From Flavobacterium sp. W4I14 (GTDB taxonomy: Bacteria; Bacteroidota; Bacteroidia; Sphingobacteriales; Sphingobacteriaceae), in contig JAUSZU010000001.1 in the NCBI GenBank assembly GCA_030817875.1, forward strand, positions 124,001 to 188,000: a DNA stretch of 64,000 nucleotides. The letters are read 5' to 3'. The notes under the pieces are model-generated. The model searched no databases, was not told the origin of the DNA, and was given only the letters and a program-made list of their open reading frames with translations. The position numbers and the translations under genes were made by a program. The number at the start of each line of letters is the position of its first letter. Positions within the stretch are counted from its first letter, which is position 1. Of the stretch, positions 32,971-41,120 are shown piece after piece.

Positions 32971-34194
32971 CTAAAATAGTCCACTATTTGAAGATTTGAT
33001 AATATTTTTAAATAGTCTTTCTTTAATATATAGAGTGGTCACTTGTAAATTGGAGTGCCGATTTCTTTGCCTGATTTCTTCATAACTTGCTCCGTTCTCA
33101 ATATCATAGTAATTTGATGTATGCTTTAAAGCATAGAGTTTAAGGTGTGGTGACAAATTATATTTTTTACGTAATGCTCGCCAGTTTTGACCAAAGAATT
33201 CACTGCAAACTTGGGTAGGGGTTGGTTTGTTCCAACCACCAAACACAAAATAATCTCTATTTAGGCCTGTGGTCATCTCACTTAGTAAAGTTTTGGTTTC
33301 CTTGTCCAGTTGAAATGTAGCTTCATTTCCATTCTTTGTTTTATTACTTGGTATAATCAAGAGATCTTTTTCGAAATTAATATCTTTGATTTGTAACCTT
33401 GTTATTTCTATTGGTCGGATATTGTATTTGAATAATAATTTTGTTGCCACATTTAAGCCTAAAAAGTGCTTATCTGAATTTAATATTTTTGAAATTTCCA
33501 ATAGCTCATCCTTTTCAAAGACCTTGAATCTACTGGAATCCCATCTAGTATTTTTCTTTGTAACATTTGAACAGGGATTTTCTTTGATAATCCGCATATC
33601 TATGAGGTAATTAAAGAATGTCCCTAAATCCACCAAATAGGTATTGTAAGTCACTTTGCCCCAGTTTCTTTCAAAAGCTTTCTGATCTAGAAATTCCTTT
33701 ATATGCACTTTTGTAATATTTTGAATCTTCAACACTGGGTTTTTAGATGTTTCTAAATATGATTTGTAATGCATAACTAGAATTTTATTATTCTTTAAAG
33801 CACTGAACCCTATTGCCTTATTCGCATGCGCATCTTCTCGTTTTTTTATCCAGAAATCTAAACACTCAATCAGGTTAGAGCTGTAATTGATCTCTTTTTC
33901 TATTTGAAGATTAGTAATAGGATTCCACCCACTTTTTAAGAGGGCAAGTAGCTCATCAATAATTTGCTTAGCGGATTGAGCTATTTTCTTTTTGTTACCA
34001 TCAAATTTCGGAATGTACCTGCGAATTCTTTCAGATTTATTAGTTTTGGGATTCAATTGATAGAAATAAACAAATGGTTTATTACCACCAGTTAATTCTT
34101 TTGGGGTGTTTAAATAAAATTCATAATCTCCCCAAGTATGGATTAATTGTGATTGTTTAGGTTGCCTCATTAAGTTGCGATTTGTCGCCACCAT
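32971..34194 (-). CDS. tyrosine integrase of the element
   Basis: A 407-residue tyrosine recombinase of the Bacteroidota phage-integrase type, with an N-terminal arm-binding part, a SAM-like core-binding domain (about residues 110-205) and a catalytic domain. Catalytic residues: R260 in YNIRPIEITRL, a lysine in NKTKNGNEA (about 285-287), KHT in LYALKHTSNYY (R-to-K form of HxxR, normal for this clade), H380 in RNRHSNLQVTTLYI, and the nucleophile Y389. The gene starts 64 bp from the EVE start, divergently, so the two promoters share that gap. It catalyses insertion at the AGGGAGTTTTATCAAG core. I see no excisionase. Confidence 0.92.
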   Translation of the reverse strand: MVATNRNLMRQPKQSQLIHTWGDYEFYLNTPKELTGGNKPFVYFYQLNPKTNKSERIRRYIPKFDGNKKKIAQSAKQIIDELLALLKSGWNPITNLQIEKEINYSSNLIECLDFWIKKREDAHANKAIGFSALKNNKILVMHYKSYLETSKNPVLKIQNITKVHIKEFLDQKAFERNWGKVTYNTYLVDLGTFFNYLIDMRIIKENPCSNVTKKNTRWDSSRFKVFEKDELLEISKILNSDKHFLGLNVATKLLFKYNIRPIEITRLQIKDINFEKDLLIIPSNKTKNGNEATFQLDKETKTLLSEMTTGLNRDYFVFGGWNKPTPTQVCSEFFGQNWRALRKKYNLSPHLKLYALKHTSNYYDIENGASYEEIRQRNRHSNLQVTTLYIKERLFKNIIKSSNSGLF

Positions 34195-34258
34195 TTGTCG
34201 CCAATCATTAAATTGGAACTAAAAACACGCTTTAAACTACTTTAAACAGAGAAATAAG

Positions 34259-34663
34259 ATGAATCATTGGTTAGTAAAATCAGAGCCTTTTAAATACAGT
34301 TGGGAAAAATTTAATCAGGATGGCCGTACCTTTTGGGATGGTGTTCGTAATTATCAGGCCAGAAATAACCTAAAAGCCATGCAAGAAGGAGATTTGGTAC
34401 TTTTTTATCACAGTAACGAAGGTAAAAATGTAGTGGGTATTGCCAAAGTGGTTAGGGAGTTTTATCAAGATCCAACTACCGATGATGCCAACTGGGTAGT
34501 GGTTGATTTATCCCCTGTAGAAAGCCTGAAAAATCCGGTTTCGCTAGAGCAGATCAAAGCTGAGCCAAGTTTGGTTGATATTTCATTAGTGCGCCAGGGT
34601 CGTTTATCGGTAATGCCATTAAAAGCAGAAGAATTTGATAAGATTTTAGAAATGGGGGCTTAG
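34259..34663 (+). CDS. EVE-domain protein (intact, hybrid gene)
   Basis: A 134-residue EVE-domain protein: NHWLVKSEPFKYSWEKF, FWDGVRNYQARNNLKAMQEGDLVLFYHSNEGKNVVGIAKVVREFYQDPT, then WVVVDLSPVESLKNPVSLEQIK, the standard fold related to YTH/PUA domains that bind modified bases. Codons 1-70 come from the mobile element and the rest from the chromosome, joined at 34454-34469. The promoter lies in the 64-bp gap shared with the integrase. EVE proteins are often linked to modified-base sensing; a housekeeping role is likely given that the element preserves the gene. Confidence 0.92.
   Translation: MNHWLVKSEPFKYSWEKFNQDGRTFWDGVRNYQARNNLKAMQEGDLVLFYHSNEGKNVVGIAKVVREFYQDPTTDDANWVVVDLSPVESLKNPVSLEQIKAEPSLVDISLVRQGRLSVMPLKAEEFDKILEMGA
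34454..34469. other. attR core
   Basis: AGGGAGTTTTATCAAG, identical to 17312-17327, at the point where the element-borne EVE 5' part joins the chromosomal 3' part. Confidence 0.75.
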
Positions 34664-35145
34664 TCCGAAGTCCTGAGTCCGTAGTCTTAAGTCGATTTAC
34701 GAGATTGAAGTCGGTTGACCGATTTAAACAATTAACCAGTTACTCATTAATCAGTGAAGTTGGTTTATTTGAGAAATTGTCATCCTGAGGGTTAATTAAT
34801 TGTTTAAAATAAACCTTAGCGTCTGTATAATTCTTCCCCGATTTATCCGAGGGATCGGGAGCTATTTGCTCTAGCACTTCGACTCTATGACCATTAATAA
34901 ATTACAATAGAAAGAATCGTCATTGCGAGGAGGAACGACGAAGCAATCTTAATGCGGTCGCTACTAACGATAGTTGTAAGATTGCTTCGTCGGCTGAAAA
35001 AGCCTTCTCGCAATGACGATTCCGCTCAAAAATCACTAAACTAAAAATCATCTGTCATTTGTGTTGATTTTTAAGCCCTCATCGTGACGGAAATGTTAAA
35101 TATTAAAATATTGTATTAAATTTAACTGTCTCTTAATATCTCAAC
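34664..35145. repeat. intergenic region with a long GTCATTGCGAGG hairpin (34917-35020)
   Basis: No gene. The segment ATCGTCATTGCGAGGAGGAA ... GAAGCAATCTT faces AAGATTGCTTCGTCGG ... CTTCTCGCAATGACGAT about 30 bp away, a long imperfect fold-back. Relatives are at 45631-45713 and, split, at 57779-57945, so this is a genome-wide repeat family. Confidence 0.7.
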
Positions 35146-35709
35146 ATGAAAACCATCTATTTTACGCTCATTTTTTTCTTTTTCCTAAGCTTAGCAAATG
35201 CTCAAAGTATAAAACCCTACATCGCCATTCTTAAAACCCAAAATGGTAAATACAAAGGGATTTTATACAAAGTAGATTCAGCAAATGCGATTCTGAATCA
35301 TGATGGCGAATTTATTAAGGTTCCCATTAATGAAATTAAAACTGTACAGATCAGAACGATTAAACAGGGCTATGAAGGAATGAGTTTTATAAAAATAGGT
35401 GAAGATCGGGCTGAAGAGTATAAAATGAATTCAGCTGGTAAAATGGTTGATAAATGGGGCAAGGAAGAGCCGGGTCTAAAGGAAGACGCGGCGGCAACTG
35501 CATTCTCTGTGGTTTTTACCGCACTTGCCAATGCTATCGCACTGCCTATCCATGCGATTAATCCGAATCTGGCACGTTTTAACTTTAATGAAATAGATAT
35601 GAATAAGTTAAACGAACTCAGTTATTATTCTATTTACTATCAGGCCAATCCAAATGTGATGGCCGAATTACATCAGTTAAAAAACATTTCGGCTTCATTT
35701 AAACCCTAG
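35146..35709 (+). CDS. secreted hypothetical protein
   Basis: A 187-residue protein with a signal peptide (MKTIYFTLIFFFFLSLANAQ). The mature start, YIAILKTQNGKYKGILYKVDSANAILNHDGEFIKVPINEIKTVQIR, is beta-rich and looks like a small SH3-like or Sm-like barrel found in periplasmic Bacteroidota proteins. A weakly hydrophobic segment follows (ATAFSVVFTALANAIALPI). Monocistronic. Function unknown. Confidence 0.72.
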   Translation: MKTIYFTLIFFFFLSLANAQSIKPYIAILKTQNGKYKGILYKVDSANAILNHDGEFIKVPINEIKTVQIRTIKQGYEGMSFIKIGEDRAEEYKMNSAGKMVDKWGKEEPGLKEDAAATAFSVVFTALANAIALPIHAINPNLARFNFNEIDMNKLNELSYYSIYYQANPNVMAELHQLKNISASFKP

Positions 35710-36353
35710 GTGTTTGGCGTGTGGCGTTGGGAGTGGGTTAACAGATTGATAAAATATCATTGAACCGACCTTGCAATTGACGAAAATGCCGATGAACTAA
35801 TGACTTGATCTCTGGTGATCGTTCTGCTATTAATAACTCTAAACACAAATATTAATTTTTCCGCTCTATGCCGCGGGGGCATGGTACTTTGGAGCGCCAA
35901 AGTACCCAAAGCGCTTTGTCAATCCAGCAATGGGCTTTTTGCACAATCCTACACACATCAAAAAAACAGCGGCACTTCGTTTTGTGTTCAATACTTATTA
36001 AAGTTTTAAATTCTCGTTTATGAACACAAAACCACTGCGTTTTAGGTTTGGTAGTGCCATTTGGGCTATTCTGCAACTGTTTTTTTGATTCTCCTGGCCC
36101 TTGGGATTGACGGTGTTCTTCGGTAAAGCCTGTAATTTATTAAAGCAAGCTAGCAAAACGTATAAAAAAACCAACCCGAAAGATGTGTCCACATGAAAGG
36201 AAAAGTCATGACAGGCTGGCTTACTCAATTCTGGCCTTGCATCTGATAGCTATCAATGGCGGAACTGGCTATGAACCAATGATCAGGTCTCAATTTAACC
36301 GGTTACCAGTTTACACAATTAGCCAAATAAACTAATGACCAATGACCAATGAA
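35710..36353. other. 644-bp intergenic region
   Basis: No gene-like frame is convincing. It contains CGCGGGGGCATGGTACTTTG with GGAGCGCCAAAGTACC (35872 onward), a short fold-back of the kind repeated in Pedobacter-type genomes. Around 35980-36030 and 36130-36230 there are further sequences with the look of degraded dispersed repeats. The end (36290-36353) is AT-rich. Confidence 0.4.
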
Positions 36354-37535
36354 CTAATGAACCACACTATTTCTCTTGCTCAAAGTTATGCCGAGTGTCA
36401 TTACAATACTCGATCCCAATACAACCAGGAATAGGAATGGCGTACCCACCTCAGGTATTTTTAAGGAAGACGGCAGGTTGAAATAAAGCAAAATGCTAAT
36501 TAAGCCGCGGGGTGCAATGTATAAAATCGGACTCAGGTTTTCTTTTTTGAATATTTTGAGGAATACCACTCTGATGATGTAAATCGATATTAAAATGAAA
36601 AAGCCGTTAGCCAGTACAATTGTATTGTTCAAATCGCCAATATTCATGGTAAAGCCAAAAATAACGAAGAAAAAAGTACGGAGAATAAAGGCGCTTTCGG
36701 CCGATAACTGATAGAGCTGGGATAAATCGGCTGTTAAATTTTTGTATAAAAAGACACTTTTAAACCAGGCATTCTCAATGGTATCGGCATTGTTCAGAAA
36801 CAGGCCTGTGCTCAAAATCAACACCAGAGAGGATAGGTGGTAAGACTGACCAATGGCATAAACCAGAATCAGTATGGCTATAATTAAGAAAAATTTAATG
36901 TGATGCACCAATCGGCCCATTACGTACAACAACACCACACAGGCAATGGCCGATAGTAAAAGGATAAGGAAGGTACTTAAGCCCAAACCAATAAAAGCAG
37001 ACGTATTGATCGAATGGTTGGTAATGGCAAAATTGAAGATGATAATGCCTAAAATATCAGAGAAAGAAGATTCATAAATTACAAATTCTTTATCGGTATT
37101 GTTTAATGCCGCTGCTGAAGGAATGGCAATAGCCGAGCTAATTACACTAAAGGGAATGGCATTTGCAATACAGGTATACAAATCGTGGTGGGTGATCTGG
37201 TAAATAATACTGGTGATTACTACGATAGTTCCCATTAAAATGGTTAAAGCAGAGAAAAAAGCACTGCGTATAACCTTGTTTTTATGGCGGTCGTATTTAA
37301 GCTCGAGCGAACCCTCAAAAACAATTAAAATTAAGCCTACGGTACCCAATGTTGGTAGGATGGAGAGGAAATTGAAGGTTTGTATTTTAAGATTATCGAC
37401 CAGCAAACGTAAACCAATACCTAAAAGGAGCAGCAATAAAACCGATGGTACTTTGGTTTTACTCGCCACTAAATCAAACAGATAAGAGAAAATAACTAAT
37501 CCGCTTAAAATAATAAGAATGGTATAAGTTGTCAT
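36354..37535 (-). CDS. cation:proton antiporter (CPA-type)
   Basis: A 393-residue inner-membrane protein with about 11-12 hydrophobic segments. Antiporter hallmarks: the N-terminal VPSVLLLLLLGIGLRLLV and GLILIVFEGSLELKY segments, and YESSFSDILGIIIFNFAI, with an aspartate at the ion-binding position of NhaP/CPA1-type carriers. IAPRGLISILLYF near the C-terminus is the conserved arginine-containing helix of this superfamily. It exchanges Na+ or K+ for protons and so helps pH and ion balance; the ion is not predictable. No TrkA-N or USP domain is fused. Monocistronic. Confidence 0.85.
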   Translation of the reverse strand: MTTYTILIILSGLVIFSYLFDLVASKTKVPSVLLLLLLGIGLRLLVDNLKIQTFNFLSILPTLGTVGLILIVFEGSLELKYDRHKNKVIRSAFFSALTILMGTIVVITSIIYQITHHDLYTCIANAIPFSVISSAIAIPSAAALNNTDKEFVIYESSFSDILGIIIFNFAITNHSINTSAFIGLGLSTFLILLLSAIACVVLLYVMGRLVHHIKFFLIIAILILVYAIGQSYHLSSLVLILSTGLFLNNADTIENAWFKSVFLYKNLTADLSQLYQLSAESAFILRTFFFVIFGFTMNIGDLNNTIVLANGFFILISIYIIRVVFLKIFKKENLSPILYIAPRGLISILLYFNLPSSLKIPEVGTPFLFLVVLGSSIVMTLGITLSKRNSVVH

Positions 37536-37605
37536 ATTTTTCAGCGTAGGGTAAACCGCTAAAATAAAACAATCATGCTAAGCAGAAAGAAATTTAATGT
37601 AAAAA

Positions 37606-38128
37606 TTATGCTTTAAAGAAAAGTGCCTTTAGCTCGCTGGCATCATCAGGGTTCATTTTTCCACCCAAAACCAAACGCAATTGCCTGCGGCGTAAAGCGC
37701 CGTCAAATAAGTCAATTTCTTCGGGTGTTTCTGGTATTAGTTCTGGCACAGGGATGGTACGGGCACTCTGATCTACCGCAACAAAGGTATAATAAGCTTC
37801 ATTGCTTTTTTGGCGGGCGCCACTTGGAATATTCTCTGACCAAACATCTAAACGAACTTCTACCGAGGTATTAAAAGCCCTGGTTACTTTGGCCTCAATG
37901 GTAATCACATCACCTAATTTAATGGGTTGTTTAAAAGAAACGTTATCAACCGAAGCCGTTACCACAATACGGTTACAGTGTTTTTGAGCCGAAATTGCCG
38001 GCTGCAATATCCATCCAATGGAGCAAGCGCCCACCCATTAAGTTGTTTAAGGTATTGGTATCGTTTGGTAATACCAATTCGTTCATGATGGTAAAACTTT
38101 CTCTGGCAAATTTCTTTTTTAAACTCAT
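37606..38128 (-). pseudogene. acyl-CoA thioesterase (hotdog fold), frameshifted
   Basis: Two overlapping frames add up to one hotdog-fold acyl-CoA thioesterase. The first part starts at 38128 (MSLKKKFARESFTIMNELVLPNDTN...LMGGRLLHWMDIAA). The second continues AISAQKHCNRIVVTASVDNVSFKQPIKLGDVITIEAKVTRAFNTSVEV to 37606. The break is at 37995-38005, where GCAGCCGGCAATT stands in place of a probable GCAGCGGCAATT, one extra C. The GG.LLHWMD catalytic helix region is intact on one side of the break. The enzyme hydrolyses acyl-CoA to free acid and CoA. Either a recent inactivation or a sequence error; the rest is well conserved. Confidence 0.85.
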
Positions 38129-38221
38129 TTGATGGCAAAAGTAAGTAAAATGTGGTGAAATGATATTACAAATAGATTGTAGTGTAGGGAAATCGCTGTT
38201 AATTTTTATCCAATAATTTTC

Positions 38222-38632
38222 TTCTTTTTTGCGCATACCTAAGCGTTATGTTTGCCACGGAAGCACGAAAAACACGGAAAAATTTTAATCTCCTCTGTGA
38301 TTTCTGTGTTTCCGTGGCTAATTAAATTTTGCACAGGCGTTGTGTTTTAAAAGCGATTCCTTAGATCCTAGCGGATTGAATGGATATTTTTCTGCGGTGA
38401 TCTGTGAAATCAGCGGGAAAGATCCTCTTTTTTGCGCATATCTAAGCATTATGTTGTCACGGAGGCACGAAAAACACGGAAAAACTTTAATCTCCTCTGT
38501 GATTTCTGTGTTTCCGTGGCTAATTAATTTTTGCATAGGCGTTATGCTTTAAAAGGGATTCCTTAGATTCTAGTGGATTGAAGGAATGTTTTTTCTGCGG
38601 TGATCTGCGAAATCAGCGGGAAAGAACTTGCG
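38222..38632. repeat. two imperfect tandem copies of a 200-bp unit
   Basis: Copy 1 (about 38222-38422) and copy 2 (about 38425-38632) both run from CTTTTTTGCGCAT through CACGAAAAACACGGAAAAA, CTCCTCTGTGATTTCTGTGT, GATTCCTTAGAT and end GAAATCAGCGGGAAAGA. Each contains the CCACGGA/TCCGTGG fold-back. They occupy most of the gap before the amylase gene. Confidence 0.85.
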
Positions 38633-38700
38633 AACATCTTCCTTTAATCCAAAAACAATTCACCAGCTATCATGTTATCCATACAAAAAAATCCAAATTA

Positions 38701-40188
38701 ATGCAAAACCAGACCCTGATCCAATTTTTCCATTGGTATTATAATGAAGAACAAAATTTGTGGACTAAAGTAGCTGCCGAAGCAAGTCATTTAAAAGAAA
38801 TTGGGATAACGTCTGTTTGGCTGCCTCCAGCCTATAAATCAAACAATGCGGCTTACGATGTTGGTTATGCGGTTTACGACCTTTTTGATTTGGGCGAGTT
38901 TGATCAGAAAGGAAGTGTGAATACCAAACATGGCTCTAAAGATGAGTATCTCAAAGCGATTGAAGCACTGCACGATAATGAAATTGGCGTATTGGCCGAT
39001 GCGGTTTTTAACCACAAAGCCGGTGGCGATGAACTCGAAAAAGTAGCAGTTAGAACTGTAAATCCAGAAAATAGAAACGAGTTTACCAGCGATGTTTTCG
39101 AAATAGAAGCCTGGACGAAATTTACTTTCCCCGCGCGACAGGGTAAATATTCTGAATTTATATGGAATCATGAGTGTTTTAGTGGGGTAGACTGGGCCGA
39201 AGACCTCCAAAAAACGGCGATTTATTCGATCCAGAATTATTTGGGAGAAGGTTTTGAAGAGGTGCCTTCTACCGAATTGGGCAATTACGATTATCTGATG
39301 TTTAACGATATCGATTACCGCAATAGGGCCGTAATTGAAGAATTAAAATATTGGGGCGAATGGATCGTTGAAACCACCAAAGTAGATGGTTTTCGCTTAG
39401 ATGCGGTTAAACACATCAATCCGGATTTTATTGTAGAGTGGATCGATCACCTGAACCAAAAATTTAACCGCGAATTTTTTATCGTAGCCGAAGATTGGAA
39501 TGTGGTGGATAGGGAAGGACAATTGAACTATATTGAAATTACAGGTGGGCGCACGCAGATATTTGACTCACTTTTGCACCATAATTTTTTCCTGGCGAGT
39601 AAGGAAGAGAACTTTGATATGCGGACGATTTTTGATGGAACCCTGGTTCAGGTTAAGCCAGATCTGGCCGTAACATTTGTTGATAATCATGATTCGCAAC
39701 CTTTACAGGCACTGGAATCTTATGTCGATTTTTGGTTCAGACCTTTGGCTTATGCCATCATCCTGTTGCGTGTACAGGGCATTCCGTGTTTGTTCTTTCC
39801 TGATCTGTACGGCGGAATTTATGATGATAAAGACAAAGAAGGCGATGAGGTGCATGTGGAGTTAGTCGCAATTCCGGCAGTAGAAACCATGAGTAAAATC
39901 CGTACAGCTTTAGCCTACGGTGAGCAACGCGATTATTTTGACCATGGCATTTGCGTTGGCTGGACCCGTGCTGGTGATGAGGAACATGAGAATAGTGGCC
40001 TGGCGGTATTGTTAAGCACTGGGGAAGAAGGATATAAAGAAATGGAAATCGGTAAACACTTTGCCGGAAAAACCTTTGTTGATGCTTTAGGTTATCGCCA
40101 GCAGGAAGTAGTTATTGATGAAAATGGCTGGGCGGAATTTCACTGCAATGCCGGAAGTGTATCAGTTTGGGTGTTGAAGGTGGGGTAA
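38701..40188 (+). CDS. cytoplasmic alpha-amylase (GH13)
   Basis: A 495-residue protein from the ATG at 38701, without signal peptide, so it is intracellular like E. coli AmyA. GH13 regions in order: VLADAVFNHKAGG (region I), GFRLDAVKHI with the nucleophile Asp (about residue 233), FIVAEDWN with the acid/base Glu (about 264), and FVDNHDSQ with the transition-state Asp (about 330). N-terminal QFFHWYYNEEQNLWTKVAAEASHLKEIGITSVWLPPAYK is typical. It hydrolyses internal alpha-1,4 bonds of glycogen or malto-oligosaccharides. Monocistronic, with the tandem 200-bp repeats upstream. Confidence 0.93.
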   Translation: MQNQTLIQFFHWYYNEEQNLWTKVAAEASHLKEIGITSVWLPPAYKSNNAAYDVGYAVYDLFDLGEFDQKGSVNTKHGSKDEYLKAIEALHDNEIGVLADAVFNHKAGGDELEKVAVRTVNPENRNEFTSDVFEIEAWTKFTFPARQGKYSEFIWNHECFSGVDWAEDLQKTAIYSIQNYLGEGFEEVPSTELGNYDYLMFNDIDYRNRAVIEELKYWGEWIVETTKVDGFRLDAVKHINPDFIVEWIDHLNQKFNREFFIVAEDWNVVDREGQLNYIEITGGRTQIFDSLLHHNFFLASKEENFDMRTIFDGTLVQVKPDLAVTFVDNHDSQPLQALESYVDFWFRPLAYAIILLRVQGIPCLFFPDLYGGIYDDKDKEGDEVHVELVAIPAVETMSKIRTALAYGEQRDYFDHGICVGWTRAGDEEHENSGLAVLLSTGEEGYKEMEIGKHFAGKTFVDALGYRQQEVVIDENGWAEFHCNAGSVSVWVLKVG

Positions 40189-40209
40189 GGATTGCAATCC
40201 GTCAACGCC

Positions 40210-40278
40210 ATGGTCTGTGTCCTCACAGACCATTTATCCGCAATTTCATTACAAGTGGTCTGTGGAGACACAGACCAC
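40210..40278. repeat. two near-palindromes built on GGTCTGTG
   Basis: TGGTCTGTGTCCTCACAGAC (40210 onward) and GTGGTCTGTGGAGACACAGA (40255 onward) are each self-complementary and also complement each other, giving nested hairpins 20 bp after the amylase stop. They may end transcription, though no T run follows. Confidence 0.6.
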
Positions 40279-40413
40279 GGAAAGGGACTGTCAATTCCAT
40301 GTCCCGGCTCAATATCTAATCCACGCGTCATTCCCGTGCAGACGGGAATCTTAATGCAGCTTCCTTTCTTATTTAGAGTATAAATCTTACGAGAAATAAT
40401 GTATTTTTAAGAT

Positions 40414-40707
40414 ATGGAACGCGGTGGTTGTGTTTACATTATGACAAATGCCTTTAACACGGTTTATTACATCGGCGTTACCTCTGACTTACACTCAAGA
40501 GTAATTGATCATAAATGCAAAAGATATCCAACTTCCTTTACAGCTAAATACAATTGTATAAAGCTGGTATATTTTATGTTCTATCCTAGCATTGAGGAGG
40601 CAATTGCTGATGAGAAGAAATTAAAGAAATGGAATAGGGATTGGAAAATTAAGTTGATTAGCGATAACAATCCTCAATGGCTAGATTTGTTTAATGAGGA
40701 CTTGTGA
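40414..40707 (+). CDS. GIY-YIG nuclease-like protein
   Basis: A 97-residue single-domain protein. The GIY-YIG core is visible as GCVYIMTNAFNTVYYIGVTSDLHSRVIDHK, with the arginine of SDLHSRV and the glutamate of AIADEKKLKKWNRDWKIKLI. This is the UPF0213-like small stand-alone group. The domain cleaves DNA in other contexts (UvrC, homing endonucleases); the function of the small proteins is not established. It is surrounded by GTCATTCCCG-type repeats on both sides, a frequent association. The frame is intact. Confidence 0.85.
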   Translation: MERGGCVYIMTNAFNTVYYIGVTSDLHSRVIDHKCKRYPTSFTAKYNCIKLVYFMFYPSIEEAIADEKKLKKWNRDWKIKLISDNNPQWLDLFNEDL

Positions 40708-41120
40708 CTTTTAACGTTAACACATTTTGTTATCTCTTAAAGAAGAGAATCGGAAAACCAGGCATAGTGCATTACGATTATTCCTTAGTTATCCTTTTTT
40801 TATCGGCATTCATGAGCACTACGTGGTTCCCAATCGAGTTGTTCCAAAGGAACTCCCTTGGAGGGAATGACGCATGGATTTAACCTTACGCGTCATTTCT
40901 GTGCAGGCGGGAATCTTAATGCAGCTTACAAACCCGGTTTAATGCTTTAAGATTCCCAATCAAGTTGGGAATGACGCTCGCATCTAATCCACGCGTCATT
41001 CCCGTGCAGACGGGAATCTCAATGCAGCTTGCAAACCCAGCTTAATGCCGCTTACAAACTCAGTTTAACGCTTTAAGATTCCCAATCGAGTTGGGAATGA
41101 CGACCCATCTAGTTATATAT
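40708..41120. repeat. cluster of GTCATTCCCG/CGGGAATC dispersed repeats
   Basis: Copies of the unit CGTCATTCCCGTGCAGACGG-GAATCTTAATGCAGCTT start at about 40888 and 40991, and another precedes the GIY-YIG gene at 40324. Two inverse units, AGATTCCCAATCAAGTTGGG (about 40949) and its relative at 41078, lie between. A further relative is at 47471-47499. No gene in the gap. Confidence 0.8.

Larger units (their letters stand above)
17312..34469. mobile_element. 17.1-kb integrative element inserted in the EVE gene
   Basis: Bounded by the 16-bp direct repeat AGGGAGTTTTATCAAG and, more widely, by 211-bp direct repeats of the EVE gene 5' part that are about 94% identical with mostly third-position differences. 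A tyrosine integrase lies at the right end reading inward. The cargo is almost all on the minus strand and more AT-rich than the flanks. It carries a helicase-like gene, RadC-like and PIN-like proteins, an AAA ATPase and three HEPN-like genes. No relaxase, coupling protein or mating-pair genes are seen, so at most it is mobilised in trans. Because it supplies a new 5' end and promoter, the EVE gene stays intact at the right junction. Confidence 0.88.

Noticed and set aside
17117..34663. Two independent EVE paralogues
   Set aside because: The left copy ends abruptly at the 16-bp core shared with the right copy and an integrase lies at the other end, so an insertion explains it better than two genes.
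35815..36228. Short frames of 64-76 codons on both strands
   Set aside because: They lie on dispersed-repeat sequence and show no recognisable protein features.
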